Origin: Microbacterium sp. UFMG61
Lineage (GTDB): Bacteria > Actinomycetota > Actinomycetes > Actinomycetales > Microbacteriaceae
Direction: 5' to 3'
DNA: 64,000 nucleotides
Assembly (NCBI RefSeq): GCF_015354505.1
Contig: NZ_JACAFP010000011.1
Coordinates: 86,761-150,760, forward strand
Shown here: positions 36,358 to 44,551 of the stretch, piece by piece
How the letters are laid out: every line of letters begins with the position of its first letter
How positions within the stretch are numbered: position 1 is the first letter of the stretch
Program-made: the position numbers and the translations under genes
Notes under the pieces: model-generated
Databases searched by the model: none
What the model was told of the DNA's origin: nothing
What the model saw: only the letters and a program-made list of their open reading frames with translations

Positions 36358-36376
36358 GAACAGAAACATTCTGTTC
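36358..36376. promoter_or_regulatory. Palindromic operator upstream of sugar-binding lipoprotein
   Basis: GAACAGAA-ACA-TTCTGTTC, a perfect 8+3+8 palindrome 62 bp before the lipoprotein start. A related CTGTTCTAACAG element is at 36504-36515 nearer the GH51 gene. Both may be bound by one regulator, possibly different from the LacI protein, whose family prefers the element at 36521-36533. Confidence 0.55.
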
Positions 36377-36520
36377 CAATTTTGTTCATGCCTTGGGCTG
36401 CGTCCGTTGATCATCATTACGCGGGCAGCCCTGCGAAGTCAACAAGTTTTCCGAGAAACCTCGCTCGAACAAGATCTAGACAAAGGCGAACGGTGTCCTC
36501 TACTGTTCTAACAGCCGGAT

Positions 36521-36533
36521 CGAAAGCGCTTCG
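36521..36533. promoter_or_regulatory. LacI-type operator before GH51 gene
   Basis: CGAAAGCGCTTCG contains the AAGCGCTT-like centre recognised by many LacI-family repressors. It is 15 bp before the GH51 ATG, between the start and the probable promoter. Confidence 0.6.
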
Positions 36534-36547
36534 GCAGAAAGGGAATC

Positions 36548-38119
36548 ATGACGTCAGCAACTCTGTCGATCTCGGGATCGGCACCGGTGACGCCGATCCG
36601 CCAGGAGATCTTCGGCTACTTCATCGAGCACTTCCACCGGTTGATCTACGGCGGTATTTTCGAGCCCGGCTCACCCCTGTCCGATGAGCGCGGATTTCGA
36701 CTCGACGTCGCGGACGCGCTCAGAGAGCTGGGCACCGGTGTGGTGCGCTGGCCCGGCGGATGCTTCGTCTCGGCCTACCACTGGGTCGATGGCGTCGGTC
36801 CAGACCGAAAGCCGCGCTTCGACAAGGCATGGCGAGTGGACGAGCCCAACACCTTCGGCACAGCGGAGTTCATCCAGTGGTGCGAGCTCGTCGGTGCCAC
36901 CCCATACCTTTGCACCAACGCCGGCACCGGAACGCCGGAGGAAATGGCTGATTGGCTCGAGTACTGCAACTCGAACGGCTCCGGGTCGTGGGCGCAGCTC
37001 CGACGCGAGCATGGCAACGTCGACGCGTTCGGCGTTCCGTACTGGAGCATCGGCAACGAGAACTATGGCACATGGGAGATCGGCGCCAAGAGTGCCGAAG
37101 AGTGGTCCCGCTATGTGACCGAGTCTGCGAAGATGATGCGGCGTGTGGACCCCTCGGTGCACCTCCTGACTGCAGCGCGCGCCGATCTCGACTGGACGCT
37201 TCCGCTCCTGAAATCTGCGGGGCCATATCTCGACTCTGTCGCTATCCACGGATACTGGGACCCGCTGTGGATCGACGACAGCCCGATCGACTACCTCACG
37301 GCCGTCGGCCGTTCAATGCAACCCGAGCAGGACATCCGCGCGATGCGATCGATCATCCGCGCGGCCGGATACGAAAACGAGATCTCCATCGCCTTCGACG
37401 AATGGAACCTGCGGGGATGGCACCACCCGCCCGGGGGAGATGATGACGCCATCGCTGCACGTGATCGCAACGACCGTCACGAGACGTACACGATGGCCGA
37501 CGCCGTGTTCTCTGCAGGATTTCTGAACGGATGCCTGAGGAATGCCGACGTGGTGAGCATGGCCAACCTTGCTCCTCTGGTGAACGGTCGCGGTCCGCTC
37601 TTTGTGGACTCCACCGGCATCGTCAAGCGCACGACGTACTACCTCATGCAGATGTACGCCCGTCTCCTCGGCGCCGAGTACGTGGAATCCACCGCGTCGT
37701 CAGCGACCCTCGACTGCGGCGACGGCGTTCACATCCCGGCCGTCGACGCGGTCGTCACACGACGCGGCGACGCTCTTGTCATCGCACTCGTCAACCGCCA
37801 CCCTGACGCCATTCTTGACTGCGGGATCAGCATCGACGGCGTCGCAGTGACAGGCACAGCTCAGCGCACCACCCTCACCGGCGATAGCACCGACGCATTC
37901 AACAGCCCGGAGAACCCGGACCGGGTGGTGCCGACGGTCTCCCAGGAGCACATGGACGACGGAAAGGTCACCCTGCCGGCTCACTCGATCACGGTGCTCG
38001 AGATTCCCCAGTCGGTGGCTCCTACGGTGGGCGACTGGATTCGCGGCGAGGGCCAGCAGTGGCGCGAGATCGAACCGACCAGTTCCGGCGCCAAGCCCCA
38101 CGTCGACTGGGCCTTCTGA
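36548..38119 (+). CDS. GH51 alpha-L-arabinofuranosidase
   Basis: 523 residues, full GH51 length. The acid/base is E171 in 'SIGNENYG' and the nucleophile E285 in 'IAFDEWNLR', in a (beta/alpha)8 barrel followed by a C-terminal jelly-roll. The N-terminal 'IRQEIFGYFIEHFHRLIYGGIFEPG' is diagnostic of the family. No signal peptide, so it removes arabinofuranose from imported oligosaccharides inside the cell. AAAGGGA precedes the ATG. It is divergent from the ABC importer and followed 4 bp later by an alditol-oxidase-like gene. Confidence 0.9.
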   Translation: MTSATLSISGSAPVTPIRQEIFGYFIEHFHRLIYGGIFEPGSPLSDERGFRLDVADALRELGTGVVRWPGGCFVSAYHWVDGVGPDRKPRFDKAWRVDEPNTFGTAEFIQWCELVGATPYLCTNAGTGTPEEMADWLEYCNSNGSGSWAQLRREHGNVDAFGVPYWSIGNENYGTWEIGAKSAEEWSRYVTESAKMMRRVDPSVHLLTAARADLDWTLPLLKSAGPYLDSVAIHGYWDPLWIDDSPIDYLTAVGRSMQPEQDIRAMRSIIRAAGYENEISIAFDEWNLRGWHHPPGGDDDAIAARDRNDRHETYTMADAVFSAGFLNGCLRNADVVSMANLAPLVNGRGPLFVDSTGIVKRTTYYLMQMYARLLGAEYVESTASSATLDCGDGVHIPAVDAVVTRRGDALVIALVNRHPDAILDCGISIDGVAVTGTAQRTTLTGDSTDAFNSPENPDRVVPTVSQEHMDDGKVTLPAHSITVLEIPQSVAPTVGDWIRGEGQQWREIEPTSSGAKPHVDWAF

Positions 38120-38123
38120 TCCG

Positions 38124-39383
38124 ATGAACGAACGCACGTGGTCCGGGACGCACACCTTCCGGGCGAGCAAGATCGTCTATCCACGCAGCACTGCAGAAGC
38201 CGCGCAGCTGCTGAGGTCCGAACAGGCCGAAGGACGAAGAGTTCGCGGTCTCGGAACGCGGCATTCGTTCAACGACATTGCAGACAACGACGGAACGCTC
38301 ATTTCGTTGATCGACATCCCTGCGTCGCCGGAGTTGGTCGACTCCGGCGACGCAGTTAAAGTCGCCGCGGGAACCCGCTACGGCGAGCTCGCGACATGGT
38401 TGGAAGCACATGGAAGGGCCCTGCGTAATATGGGCTCGCTTCCGCACATCTCGATCGCTGGTGCCATCTCCACAGGTACCCACGGTTCAGGAGACGAGAA
38501 TGGCATCCTCGCCACATCCGTTCGACGGATCACGTGGCTTGACGCCGACGGTGAAGAACGCTCCATCGCGCGCGGTGACGAGAGCTTCGCGGGGATGCTG
38601 GTCGGGCTCGGCGCATACGGGTTGATCACAGAGGTGGTCTTGGATATCGAACCCACCTACTTGGTACGCCAAGACGTCTATCGCGGGATCAGTTGGGACA
38701 CTCTCCTCTTCAGCCTCAACGACATCACCGCCTCCGCGCACAGCGTCAGCATCTTCACAATGTGGGATGAACCCACTGTCGAACAGGTCTGGGTGAAGAA
38801 GCGAGTCGCGGCGGACGACCACACGGATGAGGAGTGGTTCGGCGGACAACGAGAGCGAGTACCCGCCGCCCTTGTCGGCTCCTCCGAGAACCTCACCGAA
38901 CATGGCATCGCTGGCCCCTGGCTGGACAGAATCCCCCACTTCCGCGTCGACTCAGCACCATCCCACGGTGACGAAATCCAGACAGAGTACTTCGTGTCAC
39001 GGCCCGACGCAGCGGCAGCCGTGGCAGCCGTCCGTGAGCTGGGAGCGCAACTCGCGCCACTGCTCCACGTGAGCGAGTTGCGCACCGTCGCCGCCGACGA
39101 GATCTGGCTGTCACCCGCCTATAAGCAAGCGGTGCTCGGTATCCACTTCACCTGGCGCAACGACCTCGCGGGCGTGCACGCCGTACTGCCCGCCGTCGAA
39201 TCGGCCTTAGCTCCCTACCGACCTCGTCCACACTGGGGAAAAGTTCACTTGATCCCCGCCGACGGGGTCACCGCCGCCTGGGACCGCCTGCCGGAAGCGC
39301 GCGCACTTTACGAGGCACTAGATCCATCCGGATCGTTTTCGAACGACTATCTAGAACGGCTCGGACTTCGCGGCACGCGGTAA
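38124..39383 (+). CDS. Alditol oxidase-like FAD-dependent oxidoreductase
   Basis: 419 residues, close to the 418 of Streptomyces alditol oxidase. H47 in 'GLGTRHSFNDI' matches the histidine that carries FAD covalently in AldO; 'ISTGTHGSG' is the FAD-binding PP-loop; the C-terminal 'HWGKVHLI' and 'FLSNDYLERLGL'-like ending fit the ALO domain. AldO oxidises terminal alcohols of xylitol, sorbitol or arabitol with O2, giving H2O2. The gene follows the GH51 gene by 4 bp, so it probably acts on an arabinose-related polyol; an aldonolactone oxidase role is the alternative. Confidence 0.78.
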   Translation: MNERTWSGTHTFRASKIVYPRSTAEAAQLLRSEQAEGRRVRGLGTRHSFNDIADNDGTLISLIDIPASPELVDSGDAVKVAAGTRYGELATWLEAHGRALRNMGSLPHISIAGAISTGTHGSGDENGILATSVRRITWLDADGEERSIARGDESFAGMLVGLGAYGLITEVVLDIEPTYLVRQDVYRGISWDTLLFSLNDITASAHSVSIFTMWDEPTVEQVWVKKRVAADDHTDEEWFGGQRERVPAALVGSSENLTEHGIAGPWLDRIPHFRVDSAPSHGDEIQTEYFVSRPDAAAAVAAVRELGAQLAPLLHVSELRTVAADEIWLSPAYKQAVLGIHFTWRNDLAGVHAVLPAVESALAPYRPRPHWGKVHLIPADGVTAAWDRLPEARALYEALDPSGSFSNDYLERLGLRGTR

Positions 39384-39834
39384 GAAGGGGTCGGAACTCT
39401 CTAGTACACATCTGGATGCCTGTTGGCTACGGCAAGATCCACCGAAACGACCGCCAGATACACGCCACTCCGGTGAAATCTGCGTCCGAGATCTACATCG
39501 GCGTGAGCGACGACGGCAACCACACGAAAGCGATCAGGAAAGTGTCACGACCAAGCAAACCGGAGAGCGCGGAGAGAGCTCGACTGAATGACATTTAGTG
39601 TCAGCTCACCTCATTTCCGACATCAATGGTCCAGCGAGTTCGTGCGAGTACCGCATGCTCACCCACCATGATTCCCATGCCGGGTCCACTATCAGCGCTG
39701 CCCTGGGAACGGGCCGCGACGGATCATATCGGTGGCCCGAAACCATCGTTAAAACGCATTCACGCCAGTGGTCATCGGCTTCATCTTCGAGGATGCTGGA
39801 AGCTCACACCACACTTCCGTCTCCAGGAGGACAC
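39384..39834. other. 451-bp gap without supported gene
   Basis: Between alditol oxidase and the isochorismatase-family gene. Short open frames here have no ribosome binding site and no recognisable product. The only structure noted is TGACA-TTTAG-TGTCA at 39589-39603, a 5+5+5 palindrome that could be an operator. The base composition is slightly less GC-rich than the genes around it. Confidence 0.5.
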
Positions 39835-40467
39835 ATGTCTACTCCCCGCCGCGCCCTGATCGTCATCGACCCCCAGCAGGAGTACTTCACCGGCCTCCTA
39901 TCCATCCAGTACCCGCCGCGCGACGAGTCGATCCAGCGGATCACCGACGCGATCGATGCCGCGGAGCGCGCCGGCATCCCCGTCGTCATGGTGCAGCACA
40001 CGGCCGGGGACAGCGCCCCGGTGTTCAACCCGACGAAGCCGGAGTTCCGGCTCCACCCGGCGCTCGAGGAACGCGACTCGAGCGCGTGGAAGCACGTCGT
40101 CAAGCAGTACAGCTCCGTCTTCCCCGAGACCGGCATGCACGAGTGGCTGCGTGAGAAGGAGATCGACACCATCACGCTGGCGGGTTACATGACGAACAAC
40201 TGCGTCATCGCCACCGCCGCCGATGCCGAGACACGGGGCATCGCCGCGGAGGTTCTCGCCGATGCCACCGGCGCGATCGACATCACCAACGGGGCAGGAT
40301 CCGTCGATGCCAAGACCGTGCACACGACGCTGATGGCGCTGCTGAACTCGAACTGGGCGGCCGTCGCGCCGACCTCGGCCTGGGTCGGCGCCGTCGAGTC
40401 GGGTACGGCGCTCGACAAGAGCAACCTGGGTGAGTCGGCCGCTATGGGTGCCGCCGCACACGCCTGA
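39835..40467 (+). CDS. Isochorismatase-family cysteine hydrolase
   Basis: 210 residues with the family triad: D12 in 'LIVIDPQQEY', a lysine in 'AWKHVVKQYSSVF' and C123 in 'GYMTNNCVIATA', preceded by the usual cis-peptide region. Such enzymes hydrolyse amides or isochorismate; nicotinamidase or N-carbamoyl hydrolase activity is possible and cannot be separated here. AGGAGG precedes the ATG at 39835; the frame is open upstream. It is followed by a luciferase-like monooxygenase after a hairpin. Confidence 0.82.
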   Translation: MSTPRRALIVIDPQQEYFTGLLSIQYPPRDESIQRITDAIDAAERAGIPVVMVQHTAGDSAPVFNPTKPEFRLHPALEERDSSAWKHVVKQYSSVFPETGMHEWLREKEIDTITLAGYMTNNCVIATAADAETRGIAAEVLADATGAIDITNGAGSVDAKTVHTTLMALLNSNWAAVAPTSAWVGAVESGTALDKSNLGESAAMGAAAHA

Positions 40468-40481
40468 TTCTCATCATTCGG

Positions 40482-40509
40482 CCGGGCACCATGCGCGCAT
40501 GGTGCCCGG
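40482..40509. terminator. Hairpin terminator after isochorismatase-family gene
   Basis: Perfect 14-bp inverted repeat (40482-40495 with 40496-40509) followed by TCTCACTTTT. It lies 22 bp before the next gene, so it may separate the two transcripts or attenuate read-through. Confidence 0.65.
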
Positions 40510-40530
40510 TCTCACTTTTGGAGGTCCCTC

Positions 40531-41601
40531 GTGTTTTATCCAGAGTCATTCGGAACTGCCCCGTTCGCCCTGTCGGTTCTCGACGGCGGCCTCACCGGTG
40601 TCGGCTCCTCCGCCGCCATCGTGCTTGATGAGGTGATCACTGCCGCGCGCATCGCGGATGCGCGCGGTTACGCACGGTTCTGGATGTCCGAACACCATGC
40701 GATGCCCGGAGCATCGATCGCCTCGCCCCCACTCATGGCCGCGCGCCTGGTCGGCGAGACGCACCGGATTCGCCTCGGCGCAGGAGGAGTCATGCTGCCC
40801 AACCATGCACCGCTGCTGGTCGCCGAGCAGTTCGGCATGCTCGAGGCCCTGGCTCCTGGGCGCATCGATCTCGGCGTAGGGCGGGCACCCGGCACTGACC
40901 ACACCACAGCCGCGGCGTTGCGGCGCCACGGATCCGCCAACGAGGAGTTCCCGCAGCAGGTGCAGGAACTGATCGCCTTCCTGAACAACGATCCCACCGC
41001 TGCGCCTGTGAACGTGCATGCGGTTCCGGGCCCGTGGCAGGAACAGCAGAACGCCACCGACGCGCCGGCCCTGCCGCCCGAACTGTGGATTCTGGGATCG
41101 TCGCTCTACTCGGCGCAACTCGCCGCTGCACTCGGGCGTCCCTACGCCTTCGCGCTGCAGTTCGGTAGCCCCGACGTCGTCAACGCCCTGCGCATCTACC
41201 GCCAGCGCTTCCGACCCTCGCGTGCGCTGAGCGAGCCGTACGCCATCGTCAGCGTCGGCGCCATCGCTGAAGAAGACCCGGCGCGGGCCCGTCGAGAATC
41301 GACGACCAACGCGATGGGGATGATGCGAATGTTCCAGGGCGAGACGTTCGCGCTGCCTTCCCCGGATGCCGTGCGTGACCACCCGTCGTCCGCCGCACAA
41401 CGACAGTTCCTCGAGGACTGGACGGATCGCACGTTCCACGGCACTGCGGCAGAAGTTTCCGCTCAGCTGGAGGAACTCCACTCGATCACCGATGCCGACG
41501 AGTTGATGCTGGTCACCGGCAGCCACGGCGTGGGAGCCAGGTCCACCACCCTCGAGCTGATCGCCGATCACTACGGTGCGGGCGACTCCCGGCATTCCTG
41601 A
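40531..41601 (+). CDS. LLM-class flavin-dependent oxidoreductase
   Basis: 356 residues with the bacterial luciferase-like fold: 'AARIADARGYARFWMSEHHAMPG', 'GGVMLPNHAPLLVAEQFGMLEALAPGRIDLGVGRAPG' and 'PYAFALQFGSP'. The second motif is the hallmark of the group that includes alkanal monooxygenase-like enzymes. It uses FMNH2 or F420 to oxidise an unknown substrate. The start is GTG with GGAGG 9 bp upstream. Confidence 0.86.
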   Translation: MFYPESFGTAPFALSVLDGGLTGVGSSAAIVLDEVITAARIADARGYARFWMSEHHAMPGASIASPPLMAARLVGETHRIRLGAGGVMLPNHAPLLVAEQFGMLEALAPGRIDLGVGRAPGTDHTTAAALRRHGSANEEFPQQVQELIAFLNNDPTAAPVNVHAVPGPWQEQQNATDAPALPPELWILGSSLYSAQLAAALGRPYAFALQFGSPDVVNALRIYRQRFRPSRALSEPYAIVSVGAIAEEDPARARRESTTNAMGMMRMFQGETFALPSPDAVRDHPSSAAQRQFLEDWTDRTFHGTAAEVSAQLEELHSITDADELMLVTGSHGVGARSTTLELIADHYGAGDSRHS

Positions 41602-41614
41602 TCACGCCTGCCCG

Positions 41615-41649
41615 ATGGTCGCGCCGGTATCCTTCACCGGCGCGACCAT
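41615..41649. terminator. Bidirectional hairpin terminator
   Basis: 14-bp perfect stem (41615-41628 with 41636-41649) and 7-nt loop between the convergent LLM gene and 53-residue gene. Confidence 0.75.
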
Positions 41650-41652
41650 GGA

Positions 41653-41814
41653 TCACCGGCCGAACAGACGCCCGAAGAACCCTGTCGCTGGAACCTTCTC
41701 GTGTCCGCTGCAACGCTGAGCGGACGGCACGTGACGCATGACATCCGCGACGTGCTGGCCGCAACCGGCCCAGGTCGTCTTGCCACAGGTCTTGCATGTG
41801 ACTGCTCTACACAT
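41653..41814 (-). CDS. 53-residue Cys/His-rich protein, possible zinc-binding
   Basis: Reading the minus strand from ATG at 41814 gives 53 residues: it opens 'MCRAVTCKTCGKTTWAGCGQ', has H21 and H28, C35 and H38 further on, and ends 'TGFFGRLFGR'. Cysteines at 2, 7, 10 and 18 plus the His residues suit a zinc or other metal site. AGAGGA lies 9 bp before the start. The gene is last in the thioredoxin-CoADR-DUF2892-CsoR-like cluster, 42 bp after the repressor gene. I recognise the sequence style as a small protein found in actinobacteria beside thiol genes, but no function is known. Confidence 0.7.
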   Translation of the reverse strand: MCRAVTCKTCGKTTWAGCGQHVADVMRHVPSAQRCSGHEKVPATGFFGRLFGR

Positions 41815-41856
41815 GAGCGAGGTCCTCTCATAGGGGGTGGGTGGGTGGACGAGGCG

Positions 41857-42123
41857 TCACGCGAGGCTGAGGAAGACCTTCTCGAGCTCATCCACGGTCG
41901 GCCCCTCGGCGTCGTCATCGCGCCCGACGCACTCCTGCAGCGCCGCCGCAACGATGACGAAGCCGGCCCTGTTGAGTGCGTGCGTCACCGCGGCCAACTG
42001 CGTCACGATGTCGCGGCACGACGCCTCCGTCTCCACCGCGGCGATCACGGCGTCCAGCTGCCCTCTTGCCCGGCGGAGCCGGTTGACGACGCGCCGCTGC
42101 GCGTCGAGATCTGCGCTATCCAT
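41857..42123 (-). CDS. CsoR/CstR-family repressor, probably persulfide-sensing
   Basis: 88 residues, all-helical CsoR fold ('VVNRLRRARGQLDAVIAAVE', 'SCRDIVTQLAAVTHALNRAGFVIVAAALQECV'). Numbered as in CsoR, it has C36 and C65 but A61 where copper-sensing CsoR has the third ligand, His61. Loss of that His with both Cys kept is the pattern of CstR, which forms di- or polysulfide links between cysteines. The genes around it (rhodanese, CoA-disulfide reductase, thioredoxin) also point to sulfur rather than copper. AAGGAG precedes the ATG, and the start overlaps the DUF2892 stop. Confidence 0.8.
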   Translation of the reverse strand: MDSADLDAQRRVVNRLRRARGQLDAVIAAVETEASCRDIVTQLAAVTHALNRAGFVIVAAALQECVGRDDDAEGPTVDELEKVFLSLA

Positions 42124-42412
42124 CGGAATTTCTCTCCTTCTCTGGCAGTGGAACAGGAAGATCGGCCTGGCCCGTCAGCGGGTGCGCACTCGTCGGTGAA
42201 TGCTCGGCCTGCTGCACCCAAGAGGAGGCGCAACGGCCCGTGGCCGCCATGGCCGCGACCGCGATCGCGATCAGTCCTGCCATGACCGCGACCACCGCCG
42301 AAGATGGGAACATCGACGCGGCGAACGCGGCGATGAAGACGGCAGCAGCGAGGTAGGCGAGCCGCTCGCCCCGTGTCGCGCGGCAGACCACACGCGCGGA
42401 TCGATCAGACAT
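42116..42412 (-). CDS. DUF2892/YgaP-type membrane protein
   Basis: 98 residues with two hydrophobic segments ('RLAYLAAAVFIAAFAASMF', 'VVAVMAGLIAIAVAAMAATG') and a Cys in 'GRCASSW'. Proteins of this family are the membrane anchor part of YgaP-like rhodaneses and lie beside thiosulfate or persulfide genes. The gene overlaps the CoADR stop and the CsoR-like start; a GTG one codon upstream of the ATG at 42412 is possible. Confidence 0.75.
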   Translation of the reverse strand: MSDRSARVVCRATRGERLAYLAAAVFIAAFAASMFPSSAVVAVMAGLIAIAVAAMAATGRCASSWVQQAEHSPTSAHPLTGQADLPVPLPEKERNSDG

Positions 42413-44096
42413 CACGTGACGATCCCCGCTTTGTCAGCACCTGATCTGCTCGGTCCGCGAGCACCATGCGGAGCGTCGTCATTCCCCCGGAGAGCGATGC
42501 GGAATCGAACCCCGACTGAGCGAGGATCCGGTGCGCGATCGCCGATCGGACGCCGGACGCGCACAGCACCCGTACCGGCCTGCCGGCCGCGGCCAGGCGC
42601 ACCTCCCCCAGACGCTCACGCAGCTGCGTATGCGGGATGTGAAGCGCTTCGGGGATCATGCCCTCCGCGACTTCGGTGTCACGTCTCACGTCAAGGACGA
42701 GAGACGTCTCCCGCACGAGGTCGAGATCCTGCGCATCCCACAGTCGCATCGTGCCGTCGAGAACGTTGGCGCCGAGCATGCCCGCGAGGTTCACAGGATC
42801 CTTCGCCTGACCGTACGGCGGGGAGTACGCAAGATCCAGATCGATCAGATCGTCCACCGACATGCCTGCCCGAAGCGCTGTCGCCAGCACATCGATCCTC
42901 TTATCGACGCCGTCGGTTCCGCACGCCTGCGCGCCGAGAATCCGCCCGTCCTCTTCGCTGAAGTGCACGTTCAGGTGGACCGGAGCGGCTCCGGGAAAGT
43001 ATCCGGCGTGCTGATTCGGATGCAGACTGATCGTCCGAAAGTCGATCCCCGCGCGAGACAGCGATGCGCGGCTCGCGCCGGTCAATGCGACCGTCAATCG
43101 GCCGACCCGGACGACGGCTGTTCCCAGCGGTGCTGGCATCGGCCGCGCACCTTCGGGGCGGAGGATGGCGTCGGCCACCAGGCGCCCCGCACGATTGGCT
43201 GGTCCGGCGAGCGCCACCGGTCGGCGGACGCCGGTCACGGGATCCTGGCTCAGCACGGCATCCCCCACAGCCCAGACCCGCGGCACGGACGTGCGTCCGT
43301 GTTCATCGACGATCATCGCGCCGCGCTCGCAGGCGACCCCCGCAGCTTCGAAGACAGCGGTATCGGGCCGGACTCCGATCGAGAGCACGACGAGTTCGGC
43401 GCTCACCTCCGTGCCGTCCGACAGGGTGATGACGTCGGCATCCTCGCCGGCGAGGATCGCCTCGGCGGCGACCCCTGTTCGCACATCCACACCCAACCGG
43501 CGCAGCTCTTCCGCTGCCAGCCAGCCGAACTCGGTATCGACCGGCGTGAGCACCTGGTCGGCGAGCTGGATCAGAGTGGTCTCGACGCCCTGCAGCGCCA
43601 ATGCCTCTGCCGCTTCGACGCCGATGAATCCGGCCCCGAGGACGACGGCTCGCCTTACGCCTGCCTCGAGGTGTGCGCGCAGGTGCACGGCATCCTCGAC
43701 GCTGCGCAGCGTCCGCACCCGCGGCGAGTCGATGCCGGAGATGTCCGGGCTCACTGCTCGCGCGCCCGGCGCCAGGACCAGGGCGTCATATCCGATGGGC
43801 TCCTCACCCGCGGAGGTGCGCACGACGAGCGTCTGCGCGTCTGCATCCACACCCACCACGTCGTGCCCCGTGCGCACATCGAGGTTCAACGACGCACGCA
43901 GCATCTCCGGCGTCTGCACCAGCAGCGAGCCCTCGTCCTCGATCTCACCTCCCACGAAATAGGGAAGTCCGCAGTTCGCGAACGATACATTCGCGCCGCG
44001 CTCGAGCACGACGATCTCCGCAGACTCGTCGAGACGACGGGCTCGCGCCGCGCAACTCATACCGCCTGCGACACCCCCGATGACGACGATCCTCAC
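42405..44096 (-). CDS. CoA-disulfide reductase with C-terminal rhodanese domain
   Basis: 563 residues. The FAD/NAD(P) disulfide oxidoreductase part (about 1-450) has the single active cysteine C42 in 'SFANCGLPYF', the FAD motif 'VIGGVAGG' at the N-terminus and the NAD motif 'VVLGAGFIGVEAAEAL'. The C-terminal rhodanese domain (about 465-550) has C512 in 'VLCASGVRS'. Such CoADR-RHD fusions reduce CoA persulfides or polysulfides with NAD(P)H. The gene overlaps thioredoxin by 4 bp and DUF2892 by 8 bp. It fits a CstR-controlled persulfide clearance operon. Confidence 0.88.
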   Translation of the reverse strand: MRIVVIGGVAGGMSCAARARRLDESAEIVVLERGANVSFANCGLPYFVGGEIEDEGSLLVQTPEMLRASLNLDVRTGHDVVGVDADAQTLVVRTSAGEEPIGYDALVLAPGARAVSPDISGIDSPRVRTLRSVEDAVHLRAHLEAGVRRAVVLGAGFIGVEAAEALALQGVETTLIQLADQVLTPVDTEFGWLAAEELRRLGVDVRTGVAAEAILAGEDADVITLSDGTEVSAELVVLSIGVRPDTAVFEAAGVACERGAMIVDEHGRTSVPRVWAVGDAVLSQDPVTGVRRPVALAGPANRAGRLVADAILRPEGARPMPAPLGTAVVRVGRLTVALTGASRASLSRAGIDFRTISLHPNQHAGYFPGAAPVHLNVHFSEEDGRILGAQACGTDGVDKRIDVLATALRAGMSVDDLIDLDLAYSPPYGQAKDPVNLAGMLGANVLDGTMRLWDAQDLDLVRETSLVLDVRRDTEVAEGMIPEALHIPHTQLRERLGEVRLAAAGRPVRVLCASGVRSAIAHRILAQSGFDSASLSGGMTTLRMVLADRADQVLTKRGSSRDV

Positions 44097-44464
44097 GTGG
44101 ATGCGTCCGACTGCGCGGCGATCTGCGCCCTCACATCATCCATGTCGAGTCCCTGGACCGCATCGACGACCTGCTGCAGACCGGCCGCCGGCAGCGCGCC
44201 CGGCTGCGAGAACACCAAGATTCCGTCACGGAATGCCATCAGCGTGGGAATGGAGGTGATCTGAAAACCGGAGGCGAGTTCTCGCTCCACCTCGGTGTCG
44301 ACCTTGCCGAACACGATGTCGGGGTGCTTCTCGGACGCAGCCTCGAAGATCGGCCCGAACATGCGACACGGACCGCACCACTCCGCCCAGAAGTCGAGCA
44401 GGACGATCCCCCCGCCGTCCAGGGTCTCATCGAAGTTCGTCGCGGTGATCGTTTGAGTAGCCAT
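44093..44464 (-). CDS. Thioredoxin
   Basis: 123 residues with the redox site W29-C30-G-P-C33 in 'FWAEWCGPCRMF' and cis-proline in 'ITSIPTLMAF'. The C-terminal tail of about 15 residues extends past the usual 105-residue domain. It is first in the thiol operon and overlaps the CoADR start (ATGA). The start at 44464 matches the family N-terminus; the palindrome ATACCCC-GT-GGGGTAT is 12 bp upstream, so repression by the CsoR/CstR-like protein is expected. Confidence 0.88.
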   Translation of the reverse strand: MATQTITATNFDETLDGGGIVLLDFWAEWCGPCRMFGPIFEAASEKHPDIVFGKVDTEVERELASGFQITSIPTLMAFRDGILVFSQPGALPAAGLQQVVDAVQGLDMDDVRAQIAAQSDAST

Positions 44465-44475
44465 GTCCCGACAAT

Positions 44476-44491
44476 ATACCCCGTGGGGTAT
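44476..44491. promoter_or_regulatory. CsoR/CstR-type operator
   Basis: ATACCCC-GT-GGGGTAT, a perfect 7+2+7 palindrome. TACCCC/GGGGTA arms around a short centre are the known operator form of CsoR-family repressors. It lies between divergent thioredoxin (start 44464) and GlxA-like (start 44552) genes. Confidence 0.85.
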
Positions 44492-44551
44492 GGTACGCCG
44501 TTGGCTCATGAGCCAATATACGATGAGAACGGGTCACCCGAGAGGAACAAG

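Noticed and set aside
39416..39598. 60-codon frame in the gap after alditol oxidase
   Set aside because: No ribosome binding site, no hydrophobic or domain pattern, and composition does not match coding DNA.
42200..44264. Long frames opposite the CoADR-rhodanese gene
   Set aside because: Antisense shadows; all catalytic motifs are on the minus strand.
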